Shown here piece by piece: positions 18,868-28,034 of a stretch of 64,000 nucleotides of DNA. The stretch lies in contig JAKFVC010000044.1 of NCBI GenBank assembly GCA_021732415.1, positions 18,327-82,326 of the forward strand. The letters run 5' to 3'. Position 1 is the stretch's first letter. Each line of letters starts with the position of its first letter. Position numbers and translations under genes: made by a program. The DNA is from Planctomycetaceae bacterium (GTDB lineage Bacteria; Planctomycetota; Planctomycetia; Planctomycetales; Planctomycetaceae). The notes beneath the pieces are model-generated. The model was not told the DNA's origin and made no database searches. It saw only the letters and a program-made list of their open reading frames with translations.

Positions 18868-20154
18868 TTACAGACCGGCGAGATGCTCGGTCGCATCGCC
18901 GAATTCCGCCCGTTCGATCCCCATGCGATTGAGCAGCGCCAAATACATGCTGCACAGTTTGCGGCGATCATTCCCGGCATCCATGAAGTCCATCGTACGC
19001 CCGGTCTTCAATGTGCCACTGAGACCACCCGCGAGGACCACCGGCAGTTGGTTCGAGTTGTGGGCATCCCAGTGTTCCGAAATGAACTGGATACAAGAGT
19101 TGTCGAGGACGGTCCCGTCACCTTCCTGCATCGAGGCCAGTCGCCCGATGAGATACGCGTATTGTTCCACGTGGAACTTGACGATCTTCTTGTAGTCGGG
19201 CCCCGTATTGGCGTGCGAGTAACTGTGATGGTCATCGCGAATCCCCAGGAAGGGATAGACCTGGCCAGAAAGATCTCGCGACAACAGCAGCGTGGCGACG
19301 CGGGTGCGGTCGGTCTGGAAGGCCAACGCAATCACATCGCACATGGAGCGGGCGTAGTCCCGCAGATCGCCCGGCAACCCGTCGGGCGGACGCTGAGCCG
19401 ACCGAGCCTTGGTCTGGGCTTCATCTGTTGATTGGGACTGCAGCTTTTTCACCCGTTGTTCGGTTTCCCGAACGGACGAAAAATACTCGTCGACTTTCAC
19501 CTTATCCGAGCCACTTAACTGCCGGCGCAGATCGTTCGCCTGCTCGAGCACATGGTCGAGAATGCTGCCCTGTAGCTTGCCGGTCTTGCTGCCAAACAGG
19601 CTATCGAAGGCGAGCGACGGATAGAGTTCGATCGGCACCGGGGACTCGGAATTCTGCCACGAGATATGAGAAGCATAGACCATCGAATACTGGCTCTCGT
19701 GGAAGCCGCTGACCGGGTGTTCGCAGCCCAGCACGAGGCTCGGCATGGCCGAAGCTTCTTCGTTGTGCTTGGCCAACATCTGATCCATGCTGGCCGCTCC
19801 GCGAATGATTCGGCCGCGCTGCAATGCGACACCCGAGAGGATGTTGCCGGTACACTTCGCGTGTCCGCCGCCGGCATTCCGGTTGAACAGGCCGTTGATG
19901 ACGTTGAGTTTCGATTTGTACGGAGCGAGTGCCTCGAGGCTGGGGCCCAACTCCAGTGTGTCCCCCTGCCCTTTGGCCCACCAGTCGGGGGGAGAAATGC
20001 CGTCTCCCTGGAACAAGCAGGCGAACCGCTTGGGAGGCGTGTTACCTTTTGCTGCTTCATTTCCGAAGACGCGGACAGACTCCAACCACGGGAGCGCCAC
20101 CGTGACGCCCAGACCCTTGAGTACCGTGCGTCGGGAAACGTTATTATGGCTCAT
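18868..20154 (-). CDS. DUF1552 domain-containing protein (twin-arginine exported)
   Basis: The product has 428 residues. The twin-arginine signal is NVSRRTVLKG followed by LGVTVALPWLES. Family features are visible in order: PKRFACLFQGDGISPPDWW, LNVINGLFN, GHAKCTGNILSG, SMDQMLAKH, SLVLGCEHP, an RQLSGSDKVKVDEYFSSVRE helical segment, and the C-terminal FISEHWDAHNSNQLPVVLAGG. DUF1552 proteins are almost always encoded beside a DUF1587/1592/1588-type cytochrome, as here: the ATG of this gene overlaps the upstream stop by 4 nt, so translation is probably coupled. The biochemical function is unknown. They are proposed to be phosphatase-fold relatives of DUF1501, which I cannot test here. Confidence 0.9.
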   Translation of the reverse strand: MSHNNVSRRTVLKGLGVTVALPWLESVRVFGNEAAKGNTPPKRFACLFQGDGISPPDWWAKGQGDTLELGPSLEALAPYKSKLNVINGLFNRNAGGGHAKCTGNILSGVALQRGRIIRGAASMDQMLAKHNEEASAMPSLVLGCEHPVSGFHESQYSMVYASHISWQNSESPVPIELYPSLAFDSLFGSKTGKLQGSILDHVLEQANDLRRQLSGSDKVKVDEYFSSVRETEQRVKKLQSQSTDEAQTKARSAQRPPDGLPGDLRDYARSMCDVIALAFQTDRTRVATLLLSRDLSGQVYPFLGIRDDHHSYSHANTGPDYKKIVKFHVEQYAYLIGRLASMQEGDGTVLDNSCIQFISEHWDAHNSNQLPVVLAGGLSGTLKTGRTMDFMDAGNDRRKLCSMYLALLNRMGIERAEFGDATEHLAGL

Positions 20155-23100
20155 CGACTTGCTCCCTGATTCTTGATCCGAAATTGGGCCGTCGTAAAGT
20201 CGCGACCGCGCTGAGTACGGAACTGCGGACTGCGGACAATAGTTTCAAATAACGGGACGATACGATCGCCGTTCTTGTCGAGGGCGACTCGCATTTCTTC
20301 TAACAGGACTTGATCCGACAACTGCAACGACCGGCCGAGTGCATAGCCGAGCAACTTGCGACAGAGGGTATTCACGTAGTCCCCACGCCGTTCCTTCAGG
20401 AGATGCTGGGCAAATTCGGGGATGCCATGTGCCTCGGCGCCATCGGTGAGCTTGATGACATTATCGACCAGACGACCGGCCAGGTCTTTAGTGCGTTGTC
20501 GTCCAATCGGATCGAAACCTTCCATCGCCAGACCAACACCGTCAAACCGGACATGGCAGCGGGCACACTTGGCCGATTCGACGTGCATCGCGAGGAGTTC
20601 GCGAACCGTCTTGCCATTCGTATCAGTCTCTTTGGCAGGCAGAGCAACGACATCGGCTGGCGGAGCAGGAATGTGTTCTCCAAGAACCTTGTGGACGACC
20701 CAGAAGCCGCGTTTCACAGGACTAGTCCGTTGCGGTTGCGAGTTCTTCGTGAGAAACACCGCCATGCCGAGGATGCCGCCCCGACCTTGTTTCTGCAGTC
20801 CTTCGACTGCCGCCCACTCGCCCTTCTGGCCGCTGAATGGCAGGCCGTAATGCTGGGCCAATCGTTGATCCACGAACGTCATGTCGGAGTCGAGCAGTTT
20901 CGTAACGGGGAGATCATTGCGAATGAGATGTGCCGCCAGTCGCGTCGGCTCCTCGAACATCGCCTCTTTGAGAGGTTCGTCAAACTCTTTGAAAACGGCG
21001 CGATCAACAGCTTCCCGCTGCGGGAAGTCACGATACCCGAGCCACTGCCCGTAAAATTCGCGGGCGAAGTCAGTCACCTTGACGTCCTTCAACATCCGCC
21101 GAGTCTGTGCCAGCAACACTTGTTCGTCATGAAGTTTGCCGGATTCGGCAAGGCCGCGCAGTTCGGCATCGGGCATTGAAGACCACAGGAAGTAGCTCAG
21201 CCGTGAAGCCAGGGCCATGTCGTTGATTGCTTGGACGGTGTTTCCATCCGGTGACGGATCGATCCGGCAGCCGAAATAGGGCGAGACCAGAATGCGGACG
21301 ATGGACGCTCGCACGGCTTGTTCCAAGCCCTGGTCTGCCTGACCGGCGGTCTCGTGGAAGAACTTTCGGAGGTCGTCCAGTTCCTTCGTCGAGAGCGGCC
21401 GACGATAGGCTGCCGTCGCGAATTCCTCGAGATTCTTGAGGTAGGTCGACTCAGCCTGCCGCAACTGGTCATGGCGGAGTTTCAGTCCGTTCCGGATCTG
21501 CTCGAAGAAGAGGTGAATCGGGTGCGTCGTTAATTCGTCAATCGGCTTCTTGAGACCCGCCTGATTCAAATACAACCGTTCGAACTTGGTGAGCATCTCG
21601 GTCTCGACGAGTTTCGGATCATCTTCCTTGATGATATCGAACGACTCATCTTTAATGAAATTCCGTTCGGAGCGTTCGAAGAAGACGAACCCGCGGAGCA
21701 TCTTCTCGGTGATCTCAGTGACAAATTCGAGTTCGGTCCACAGCCGGTTCAATTCGCGATTTTCATCGTCGCTGAGAACGCTCTTGCACAGCGGCTGGTC
21801 GTCGCGGAAGAAGCCTTCAATCAAGTGGAAGCCAGCCGACAGACCGCGGGTGTCGTCGGCGTAATAGAATCTGTTGGGAAACACTTTGCAGAAGGCCGCA
21901 CCGGATGTGGCGATATCGCGAGCCGATGGTTGATCGGGATCGACCAGCATCGTCAACAGTTCGTTCGGCTTGGCCTCCGGGGTTTTGTCGTCGCTTTTCC
22001 GTTCCGACAGCGAGACCGCAATCAAATTCGATTTCGTGTGTTGGCGATCGAGTTCTGCTTCGGCAAAAAAGCGAATCTCTTTCAGGGTGGCAAACGCGGT
22101 GACGGGAATTTCAAATTCCAATGAGCTACCCGCCGCCAGTACACAGGAGTCAGCGTCGACGGTCTCGCCCTTCGGGTGTATTCCGAATTGCAGTTTCTCC
22201 AATTGGTTCGGAGCGTGGTCGGTCAGCAGTTTTCGCAGCGAGAAATTTCGCTTCTCGTCCTTCGGCTGATAGTTGTCGAAGGGGGCCATGCTGAAGTTCA
22301 GCGACTTCAGGATGATGTATCCCCGACCTGCCGGAGCACCACCGAACTGCGAAGCCGTGACCACGATGACGACCTTATCGCGGCGATCGAGGTTCTTGAA
22401 CTCCCGCTGCAATCGCCGAGTGGGCTGCAGTGACTGCGAGCTGAACGTGTCACGCTCGGCCGCAGTCTTGGCTCGCTTATCGAGATGTTCAATCGGAGCA
22501 TTCCCCGCGTTGGCGACGATCGCCTCGGTCTCTTTGGGACACAACTGCTTGCTGAGTGCCGGGATCTCTTGCGCAAGGCGCTGGATTGAATCCCGTCCCT
22601 CACCGGAGAGGCCGGGATTCGCGGCATCTGCCGGAGCGGGAATCTCATTCCAGCGTTGCCGTAGCCAGCCGACATAGTATTGGTCTGCTTGAGGATCGCC
22701 CTGCAAAATCTCATACAGTGCATTCAGGTATTTCGCGCTAAGTTTCCGTTCGGCGGCCCAGTCGCCAATCGTCTTCTCTTTGAGCATCGCCGACCGGTAA
22801 CGGTACTCCCAACAGGCTGTCAGGTATTGTGCGTAATTGACCTGATGCTGCTCATAGAACTGCAGAATGGCCTGTTCGTAGAATGTGGTCTTGTCGGCCA
22901 GAGTGACGACGGGGAACGGCGCGAATTCCAGTCCCTTGGTGGTCAACACGGCATGATCGCCCACATTCTGCGCCGCCGCATACAGTTTCGAAAACAGCCC
23001 CGGCGACATCGCTAACGCTTCACCCGTATTGTCGAACCCTTCACCCGCGGCCGGATCGACCGGGAACGACCGCGTGGGACGGATATCGACTCCCGTGAGA

Positions 23101-23522
23101 TCGCGAATTGTGTGATCGTACTCGGCGTTGCTCAACCGCCGTGGGAGAACCACTCCTGGATCCCCCGCCAGCTTCTTCGCTTCACTATCGAGTACCGTTC
23201 GCACTGTCTTCAGAATCTCGGCACGTTGCTCTGCCGACGGCTGCACCTTGGCTGACTTCGGCGGCATCTCACCCCGTTGCACGAACGTGATGACGTGTTC
23301 CCACTGGCGGAAATCCTCAGCCGCCATCTCGGCAGATTCGTATTTCGCCAGATTGAGCTCCGCTTCGGACAGATCTGCGTTGTGGCAGTCAGCACAGAAT
23401 TGCTTGACGAACGGGACGATCTTCTCGCGAAATGGATCGTCTGCTCGCGCCGTTGTCGACAGGCAGGCCAGGCACGCGACGCCGACTGCAGATATGAACC
23501 GTGAAGACGGGAACGAAGGCAT
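20151..23522 (-). CDS. Planctomycete multi-domain cytochrome (DUF1587/DUF1592/DUF1588/DUF1585)
   Basis: The product has 1123 residues from ATG 23522, chosen because it opens a signal peptide (FISAVGVACLACLSTTARA). The N-terminal haem site is QFCADCHNAD (Cys43 to His47), followed by the W..V...V..GEMPP pattern of planctomycete cytochrome c-like domains. DUF1587 is visible as LPRRLSNAEYDHTIRDLTG near residue 125. The C-terminal third carries DUF1592 (LASRLSYFLWSSMPDAEL), DUF1588 (SPVKRGFWVV and a second haem-type site AKCARCH) and DUF1585 (LCRKLLGYALGRSL). It is the first gene of a two-gene operon with the DUF1552 protein. A periplasmic redox role is likely from the two CxxCH sites; the substrate is unknown. 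Confidence 0.9.
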   Translation of the reverse strand: MPSFPSSRFISAVGVACLACLSTTARADDPFREKIVPFVKQFCADCHNADLSEAELNLAKYESAEMAAEDFRQWEHVITFVQRGEMPPKSAKVQPSAEQRAEILKTVRTVLDSEAKKLAGDPGVVLPRRLSNAEYDHTIRDLTGVDIRPTRSFPVDPAAGEGFDNTGEALAMSPGLFSKLYAAAQNVGDHAVLTTKGLEFAPFPVVTLADKTTFYEQAILQFYEQHQVNYAQYLTACWEYRYRSAMLKEKTIGDWAAERKLSAKYLNALYEILQGDPQADQYYVGWLRQRWNEIPAPADAANPGLSGEGRDSIQRLAQEIPALSKQLCPKETEAIVANAGNAPIEHLDKRAKTAAERDTFSSQSLQPTRRLQREFKNLDRRDKVVIVVTASQFGGAPAGRGYIILKSLNFSMAPFDNYQPKDEKRNFSLRKLLTDHAPNQLEKLQFGIHPKGETVDADSCVLAAGSSLEFEIPVTAFATLKEIRFFAEAELDRQHTKSNLIAVSLSERKSDDKTPEAKPNELLTMLVDPDQPSARDIATSGAAFCKVFPNRFYYADDTRGLSAGFHLIEGFFRDDQPLCKSVLSDDENRELNRLWTELEFVTEITEKMLRGFVFFERSERNFIKDESFDIIKEDDPKLVETEMLTKFERLYLNQAGLKKPIDELTTHPIHLFFEQIRNGLKLRHDQLRQAESTYLKNLEEFATAAYRRPLSTKELDDLRKFFHETAGQADQGLEQAVRASIVRILVSPYFGCRIDPSPDGNTVQAINDMALASRLSYFLWSSMPDAELRGLAESGKLHDEQVLLAQTRRMLKDVKVTDFAREFYGQWLGYRDFPQREAVDRAVFKEFDEPLKEAMFEEPTRLAAHLIRNDLPVTKLLDSDMTFVDQRLAQHYGLPFSGQKGEWAAVEGLQKQGRGGILGMAVFLTKNSQPQRTSPVKRGFWVVHKVLGEHIPAPPADVVALPAKETDTNGKTVRELLAMHVESAKCARCHVRFDGVGLAMEGFDPIGRQRTKDLAGRLVDNVIKLTDGAEAHGIPEFAQHLLKERRGDYVNTLCRKLLGYALGRSLQLSDQVLLEEMRVALDKNGDRIVPLFETIVRSPQFRTQRGRDFTTAQFRIKNQGASR

Positions 23523-23677
23523 CGAGATCTCTGTTTGAAAGCCAGCAGGCAGGAAGGCTCGACGCGCCATCAGAAACAGCAGGTCGATGTAAAGGAAAGA
23601 ATTTCGAGGAACCAACATATCAATGGGTGTTGATTTTAGTCATAATAGAGACGATATTCAAGGTCTTCTGTGGCTCC

Positions 23678-23747
23678 GTAGCCCGACTCTCTGAGTCGGG
23701 TAAACTAATCTGCGGTCGAATGCTCCCGACTCAGAGAGTCGGGCTAC
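23678..23747. repeat. REPIN-like inverted repeat, family D (perfect 23-bp arms)
   Basis: The left arm 23678-23700 begins GTAGCCCGACTC and folds as CCCGACTC-TCT-GAGTCGGG. The right arm 23725-23747 is its exact reverse complement. GTAG is at the foot of each hairpin. A solo half copy lies at 42173. It sits between the divergent DUF1592 and DUF1501 genes, so it is in their promoter region. Confidence 0.9.
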
Positions 23748-23804
23748 AGGCTCGGCTGACGCCTTGCAGATGTGTGTTGACGTGACTTGTCCAGGGAGTA
23801 GTTG

Positions 23805-25226
23805 ATGGCCCCACAAACACCTTGCCGCGGCCCGATTGGGCGTCGCACCTGGCTGCAACTCGGTGGGCTGAGCCTGGGGGCTTTGGCAACCGGTGGATTT
23901 CCGAATCTCTCGCAATTATTGGCGATGGAACAAGTCGGCGGTCAACGAACGATTTCCAAGGACTTTTCGGTCATCCTGTTTTGGGCCAACGGCGGGCCCA
24001 GTCACCTCGATCTGTTTGATATGAAGCCGCAAGCCCCGGCTGAATATCGCGGCGACTTCCTTCCCATTCGCACCAATGTGCCGGGGATAGAAATCACCGA
24101 GATGATGCCGACGCTGGCCCGCATGGCGGACAAATTCGCCATCGTTCGTAGCCTGCATCACGAACGGGCCGAACATTCCGGCGGCACCAACCGCTTCCTC
24201 ACCGGATATCCGTCGCGTGCCGCGAACCTCAACCACTCTGAGTTTCCCGAAATCGGTTCCATTGTTGCCAAACAACTGGAGGCCGTCACAGACTCCATTC
24301 CGCCCTTCGTAGCCAACACAAAGTTCTACGGCAGCGGCCCGGCCTATCTCGGTCCAGCGTATGCCCCCTATATGCCGAGCCCTAATCCGCGGTCGTCGAC
24401 GGGTGACAATCGATACGACCCCATTCCGATTTATCGTGCGGGGGGATCGAACGATAGCCTGTCGATTTCGTCGGATGGTTTGCTCACGCTCAATCGGCGC
24501 CGCGACTTATTGAAATCTCTCGACACCCTGCCCCGCATCCTCGATCAGCACGGAACTCTACCAACGCTTGACGGCTTCCAACGCCGAGCCATCGAAATGC
24601 TCGCCGGCCGTCGCACGCGGGAAGCCTTTGATCTGTCTCGCGAAGATGAGACTACTCGTCAACGCTATGGCGAGACGCACTTCGGCAAGAGCTTGTTGAC
24701 CTGCCGGCGACTGGTCGAGGCCGGCGTCCGGTTTGTGCAATGCCAGGCCGAATACCGCTTGAGGCCGGAAACTGGTGTCACGAGCAACTGGGACGACCAT
24801 TCGGTCAATTCGCACATCTTCAACGCCTATCGCGAGAAGCTACCGTCATTCGACCAGTCTGTGTCCGCATTGATTGAAGACTTGGATGTGCGTGGGATTA
24901 GTAAACACGTGCTATTCGTATTCTGCGGTGAGTTCGGTCGCACACCAAAACTGTCGTATGGTGATTCCAGTCGCCGACCGGGCCGTGATCACTGGCCGCG
25001 AGCCATGAGCGTCTTCCTTGCGGGGGGCGGCCTGCGGATGGGACAAGTCATCGGTGCGACGAATCGCCGCGGAGAAGAACCGGTGGAACGTATCATGGAC
25101 AGCAACTGCCTGCTCGCCACCATCTACGAGCGTTTCGGCATCGATACGACAGCGTCGTACCTGACCAACGCCGGGCGTCCGATCCCCATCCTGACGACCG
25201 GTCATCCCATTACAGAACTGTTATAA
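23805..25226 (+). CDS. DUF1501 domain-containing protein (1 of 6)
   Basis: The product has 473 residues; ATG 23805 follows CCAGGGAG, and a TTG one codon earlier is less likely. It has a twin-arginine signal (GRRTWLQLGG with SLGALATGG). The DUF1501 marks are FWANGGPSHLDLFDMKP, PGIEITEMMP, FAIVRSLHH, LLTCRRLVEAGVRFV, the CGEFGRTP box and GRDHWP near the C-terminus. The family shares the alkaline phosphatase/sulfatase fold but lacks the sulfatase Cys/Ser active-site motif here. DUF1501 genes usually pair with DUF1549/DUF1553 cytochromes; this one does not, though a DUF1592 gene lies upstream in the opposite direction. Confidence 0.9.
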   Translation: MAPQTPCRGPIGRRTWLQLGGLSLGALATGGFPNLSQLLAMEQVGGQRTISKDFSVILFWANGGPSHLDLFDMKPQAPAEYRGDFLPIRTNVPGIEITEMMPTLARMADKFAIVRSLHHERAEHSGGTNRFLTGYPSRAANLNHSEFPEIGSIVAKQLEAVTDSIPPFVANTKFYGSGPAYLGPAYAPYMPSPNPRSSTGDNRYDPIPIYRAGGSNDSLSISSDGLLTLNRRRDLLKSLDTLPRILDQHGTLPTLDGFQRRAIEMLAGRRTREAFDLSREDETTRQRYGETHFGKSLLTCRRLVEAGVRFVQCQAEYRLRPETGVTSNWDDHSVNSHIFNAYREKLPSFDQSVSALIEDLDVRGISKHVLFVFCGEFGRTPKLSYGDSSRRPGRDHWPRAMSVFLAGGGLRMGQVIGATNRRGEEPVERIMDSNCLLATIYERFGIDTTASYLTNAGRPIPILTTGHPITELL

Positions 25227-25227
25227 G

Positions 25228-25334
25228 GTAGCCTTCACGCTCCGCGTGAAGATCGCCGAGCGTGCGGTTAACGTTGAATACGTTAGACCTTGGTCCGCGC
25301 GCCCGGCTTTCTTCGCGCGGAGCGTGAAGGCTAC
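25228..25334. repeat. REPIN-like inverted repeat, family B, copy 1
   Basis: It begins GTAGCCTTCACGC and ends GCGTGAAGGCTAC. The left hairpin is CTTCACGC-TCC-GCGTGAAG and the right one is a near-identical inverted copy (one mismatch). The centre of about 55 nt is unique. The element starts 1 nt after the DUF1501 stop codon and ends 59 nt before the next start, so it sits between two co-directional genes. The second copy is at 40817. Confidence 0.85.
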
Positions 25335-25392
25335 TATCTTGCGATGTTGGTGATTGCGCTCCATCACCGTCGCGCTGCATTCGGAGATTGAA

Positions 25393-26337
25393 ATGGAACC
25401 TATGAATCGCCGCGAAATTCTCAAGAGCGCAATCGTCACTGCAGCCGCTGCAACCCTGGGTGGGGCTTCTACGGCGATGGCCGCGCCGCCTAGATTGATT
25501 ATCGATACTCACCTGGAGGTCTGGACCTTCGATCCGAAATTTCCATTCAACCATCCTGAGAAGGGGAAGGATCTGCCGGAAAAGATCGCGGCGCCGATCG
25601 AAAATCAAGTCGAGCAAATGCGCGATTTTGGTCTACGTTACGCCGTGCTGATCAATCCGCGTTATTTCGGCTGGGACAACTCGTACATTGCTCACAGCTT
25701 AAAGAGTTATCCAAAACTCTTCGTGGCGCACGGGCTCCTGGATCCAGAAAACCCCAAGGCGGCGGAGAAGCTGCGCTATTGGGTGCAGGAACACGGGTTC
25801 CAGGGGATGCGGTTTAGTCCAATCTATCATCCCAAGTCAACCTGGCTGAATTCGAAGGAACATTACCCGCTGTGGCGTGAAGCGGAGAAACTGGGGGCCG
25901 TGTTTAACTTTTACATCGCGCCGCATCAGATGCCGATGCTGGCGGACATGGCCGGACGCTTCCCCGGTGTGAAGATCATCGTCGACCATGCGGGCAAACC
26001 CGACTTAAAGTCCCCCGATTGCTGGGCCGAGTTTCGAAAAATGTTCCCCCTCAAAAAGTTTCCGCAGGTGTGGATCAGCAATTCGGAACCTTATGAGATG
26101 TCAGAAACCAAGCGCTACCCCTACGAGGATACGTGGCCGTTTTATAAAGCGATCTATGAAGAGTTCGGCGGCAAGCAGTTGGTCTGGGGTACCGGCTATC
26201 CACGACCGCGGTGGGAGTTGCCCATGGACAAAGAGCTCGAGTTTGTCGATCGCTATTGTGACTTCTATACCAAGGAAGATCGCGTATTGATGCTCGGCAA
26301 GAACGCATTGGGAATCTGGAAGTTTCCGACCGCCTGA
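25393..26337 (+). CDS. Amidohydrolase-family (TIM-barrel) protein with altered metal site
   Basis: The product has 314 residues from ATG 25393, which has GGAG 7 nt upstream. It starts with MEPMNRREILKS and a hydrophobic Ala-rich stretch (AAAATLGGASTAMA), a weak twin-arginine-type export signal with RR. The rest reads as an Amidohydro_2 barrel: LIIDTHLEVW near residue 37, LINPRYFGWDN, FQGMRFSPIYHP, VKIIVDHAGKPDL, KQLVWGTGYPRPRWELPM and a C-terminal MLGKNALGIW. The first strand normally ends H-x-H; here it is H-L-E, so one metal ligand is replaced by Glu. Lactonase or decarboxylase activities occur in the family, but the substrate here is unknown. Confidence 0.75.
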   Translation: MEPMNRREILKSAIVTAAAATLGGASTAMAAPPRLIIDTHLEVWTFDPKFPFNHPEKGKDLPEKIAAPIENQVEQMRDFGLRYAVLINPRYFGWDNSYIAHSLKSYPKLFVAHGLLDPENPKAAEKLRYWVQEHGFQGMRFSPIYHPKSTWLNSKEHYPLWREAEKLGAVFNFYIAPHQMPMLADMAGRFPGVKIIVDHAGKPDLKSPDCWAEFRKMFPLKKFPQVWISNSEPYEMSETKRYPYEDTWPFYKAIYEEFGGKQLVWGTGYPRPRWELPMDKELEFVDRYCDFYTKEDRVLMLGKNALGIWKFPTA

Positions 26338-26538
26338 GACCTCATTTCCCGCATCGTTAACTGCAAGTGAAGCTCTCGGACTTTGGGCTATCGAAAGTGG
26401 ACGATTGGACGCGTGCAGTGGTAGAATCCCCGCGTCAACTTGCAATTGCTGTTCAAACGCTGCCAACATCGTTCGACTTGTTGTGCATGGTTGCAGAATG
26501 TTTCTCACCGAAAATGATTCCTGAGAGGACCAGTCTTC

Positions 26539-27171
26539 ATGTCGACGCGCACCAGATTCATTGGCCTGACTGCAATCGAACCGCTGCTCGCTGTTGTCGG
26601 TTCCGGGAACGAAGCCCTCGCTTCGAGATTGACGAAGGCGAACCAAAAAGAGGTCGAAGAGGCTTGGGGAGACGTGGACGACCTCGATGAGGATGATCAG
26701 GAAGAAATGCAGGAGGAAATCGACGAATTTTCGACCTACGTCACTGAGATGTTCCTGGGAGAGACCGAATCTGGGCTCGAACCGGGGGCTTGGTGCTATC
26801 TTTTCAAAGTCCTGATCGACGAACTGAAACTGGAGCTCCCCGGCAATTTGCCGATTAACAAAGGCTATAAACATTTTTATGCCTGGGGACCGTATGCTGA
26901 CATGGTTGCCACTGGATTGACACGAGGCTCGACTGCGAGCCTGAGGCATATTGAGAACGGACGACCTGTGAAGGGCCCCGGGCTGGAGGCCGATGGCTGC
27001 TTGTTTGCCTGGCTGACTCCCGCGGAAATCACGGAACTGTATCAGTCACTGGCGAAGCTCGATCAGGCCGCGATCACTAACTGCGATCTGCAGGAGTTTC
27101 ATGACGATCTGGTCAATTCACTGAAAGTGCTCTCGGAAAAACAGGCAGCGCTCTTTGTCATTGCCCATTAA
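26539..27171 (+). CDS. Unrecognised soluble protein (210 aa)
   Basis: A cytoplasmic-looking protein with no signal peptide. Residues 38-70 are very acidic (DVDDLDEDDQEEMQEE), probably helical. The remainder alternates hydrophobic helices with a Gly/Trp-rich patch (GAWCYLFKVLIDELKL, YAWGPYADMV, LFAWLTPAEITELYQSL). Good codon use over the whole length and a clean stop support a real gene. I do not recognise the family. The pattern resembles small immunity-type or DUF-type proteins, but that is only an impression. It stands alone between the amidohydrolase and the PIG-L gene. Confidence 0.7.
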   Translation: MSTRTRFIGLTAIEPLLAVVGSGNEALASRLTKANQKEVEEAWGDVDDLDEDDQEEMQEEIDEFSTYVTEMFLGETESGLEPGAWCYLFKVLIDELKLELPGNLPINKGYKHFYAWGPYADMVATGLTRGSTASLRHIENGRPVKGPGLEADGCLFAWLTPAEITELYQSLAKLDQAAITNCDLQEFHDDLVNSLKVLSEKQAALFVIAH

Positions 27172-27230
27172 GGCTGCCGTATGAAACTTAGCCGCCAACC
27201 AGGTGCAGCTTCCTTGATGAAAGTGTGATC

Positions 27231-27923
27231 ATGGCCAAGACGATTCTGGGGATTGGCGCCCATTTCGACGATTGTGTGTTCGGGATCCCGGGTATCCTGC
27301 TGAAAGCGCTACGTAAGAATTACCGCGTGGTGATCCTGACGCTGATTGGTGACTACAGCAACTGGAAGCCAGGGATGGGACGGGGGCGGGAAATTGTTGA
27401 GCAGACGGTCCAGATCTCGAAGGAATTCGGCGTCGAGATGCTGTTCCTGGACTTTGCCGGAATGCGGTTCGGTGTGACCGAAGACGCGAAGCGCAAGGTG
27501 GCCGAAGCAGTGGCACTGATTGAGCCCGATATCGCGTTTCAGCTCTGGCCGCATGACAATCATCCCGACCATGAAATGGCTTCGCAGCTTTGTAAGGTGG
27601 CCTTGCGGCATGGAGACCGCGTACTGGAACCGGGGGCGAAGACGAAGTCTCCGTCGCGAATCTATTGGTTCGACAACGGTCCCGGTCATACGTTGGGTTT
27701 TGAACCGAATACTTTTGTGGATGTCACCGACGAATGGCCGCGCGCGATTGAATGGCTTGGCCGACTGATGGCCGTGCAGGCGAACAAGCCCTACGATCCG
27801 AAACAATTGGATGGAGCCCAACAAACCAAGGAAGCTCTGTCTCGCTATCGAGGTTTGGCGTGTGGAGTGAAGTACGCAGAAGCCTTGCGCTCCACGACCG
27901 CATACCCTCAAGAGATCTTTTAG
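27231..27923 (+). CDS. PIG-L (LmbE) family deacetylase
   Basis: The product has 230 residues from ATG 27231; a GTG two codons upstream is an alternative. The zinc site of N-acetylglucosaminyl deacetylases is visible: GIGAHFDD (His11, Asp13 and Asp14; the usual Pro is Phe) and PHDNHPDHE near residue 104. The motif VVILTLIGD and the C-terminal YGVKYAE-like end also fit the family, which removes acetyl groups from GlcNAc-type sugars or mycothiol and bacillithiol precursors. The actual substrate cannot be told. The gene is followed by REPIN E and then by convergent SDR genes. Confidence 0.85.
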   Translation: MAKTILGIGAHFDDCVFGIPGILLKALRKNYRVVILTLIGDYSNWKPGMGRGREIVEQTVQISKEFGVEMLFLDFAGMRFGVTEDAKRKVAEAVALIEPDIAFQLWPHDNHPDHEMASQLCKVALRHGDRVLEPGAKTKSPSRIYWFDNGPGHTLGFEPNTFVDVTDEWPRAIEWLGRLMAVQANKPYDPKQLDGAQQTKEALSRYRGLACGVKYAEALRSTTAYPQEIF

Positions 27924-27933
27924 AACCTGAAAA

Positions 27934-28011
27934 TACAAGCTCGCAGCGCAAGCGAGTGCATTGTCCCTCGGGTAAATTGCGGAATGCACTCGCTTGCGCT
28001 GCGAGCTTGTA
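27934..28011. repeat. REPIN-like inverted repeat, family E (perfect 29-bp arms)
   Basis: The arms 27934-27962 and 27983-28011 (TACAAGCTCGCAGCGCAAGC onward) are exact reverse complements around a 20-nt centre. It lies between the convergent PIG-L and SDR genes and can serve as a terminator in both directions. Confidence 0.9.
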
Positions 28012-28034
28012 ATCTCAGACACGGCTAGGTCAAT

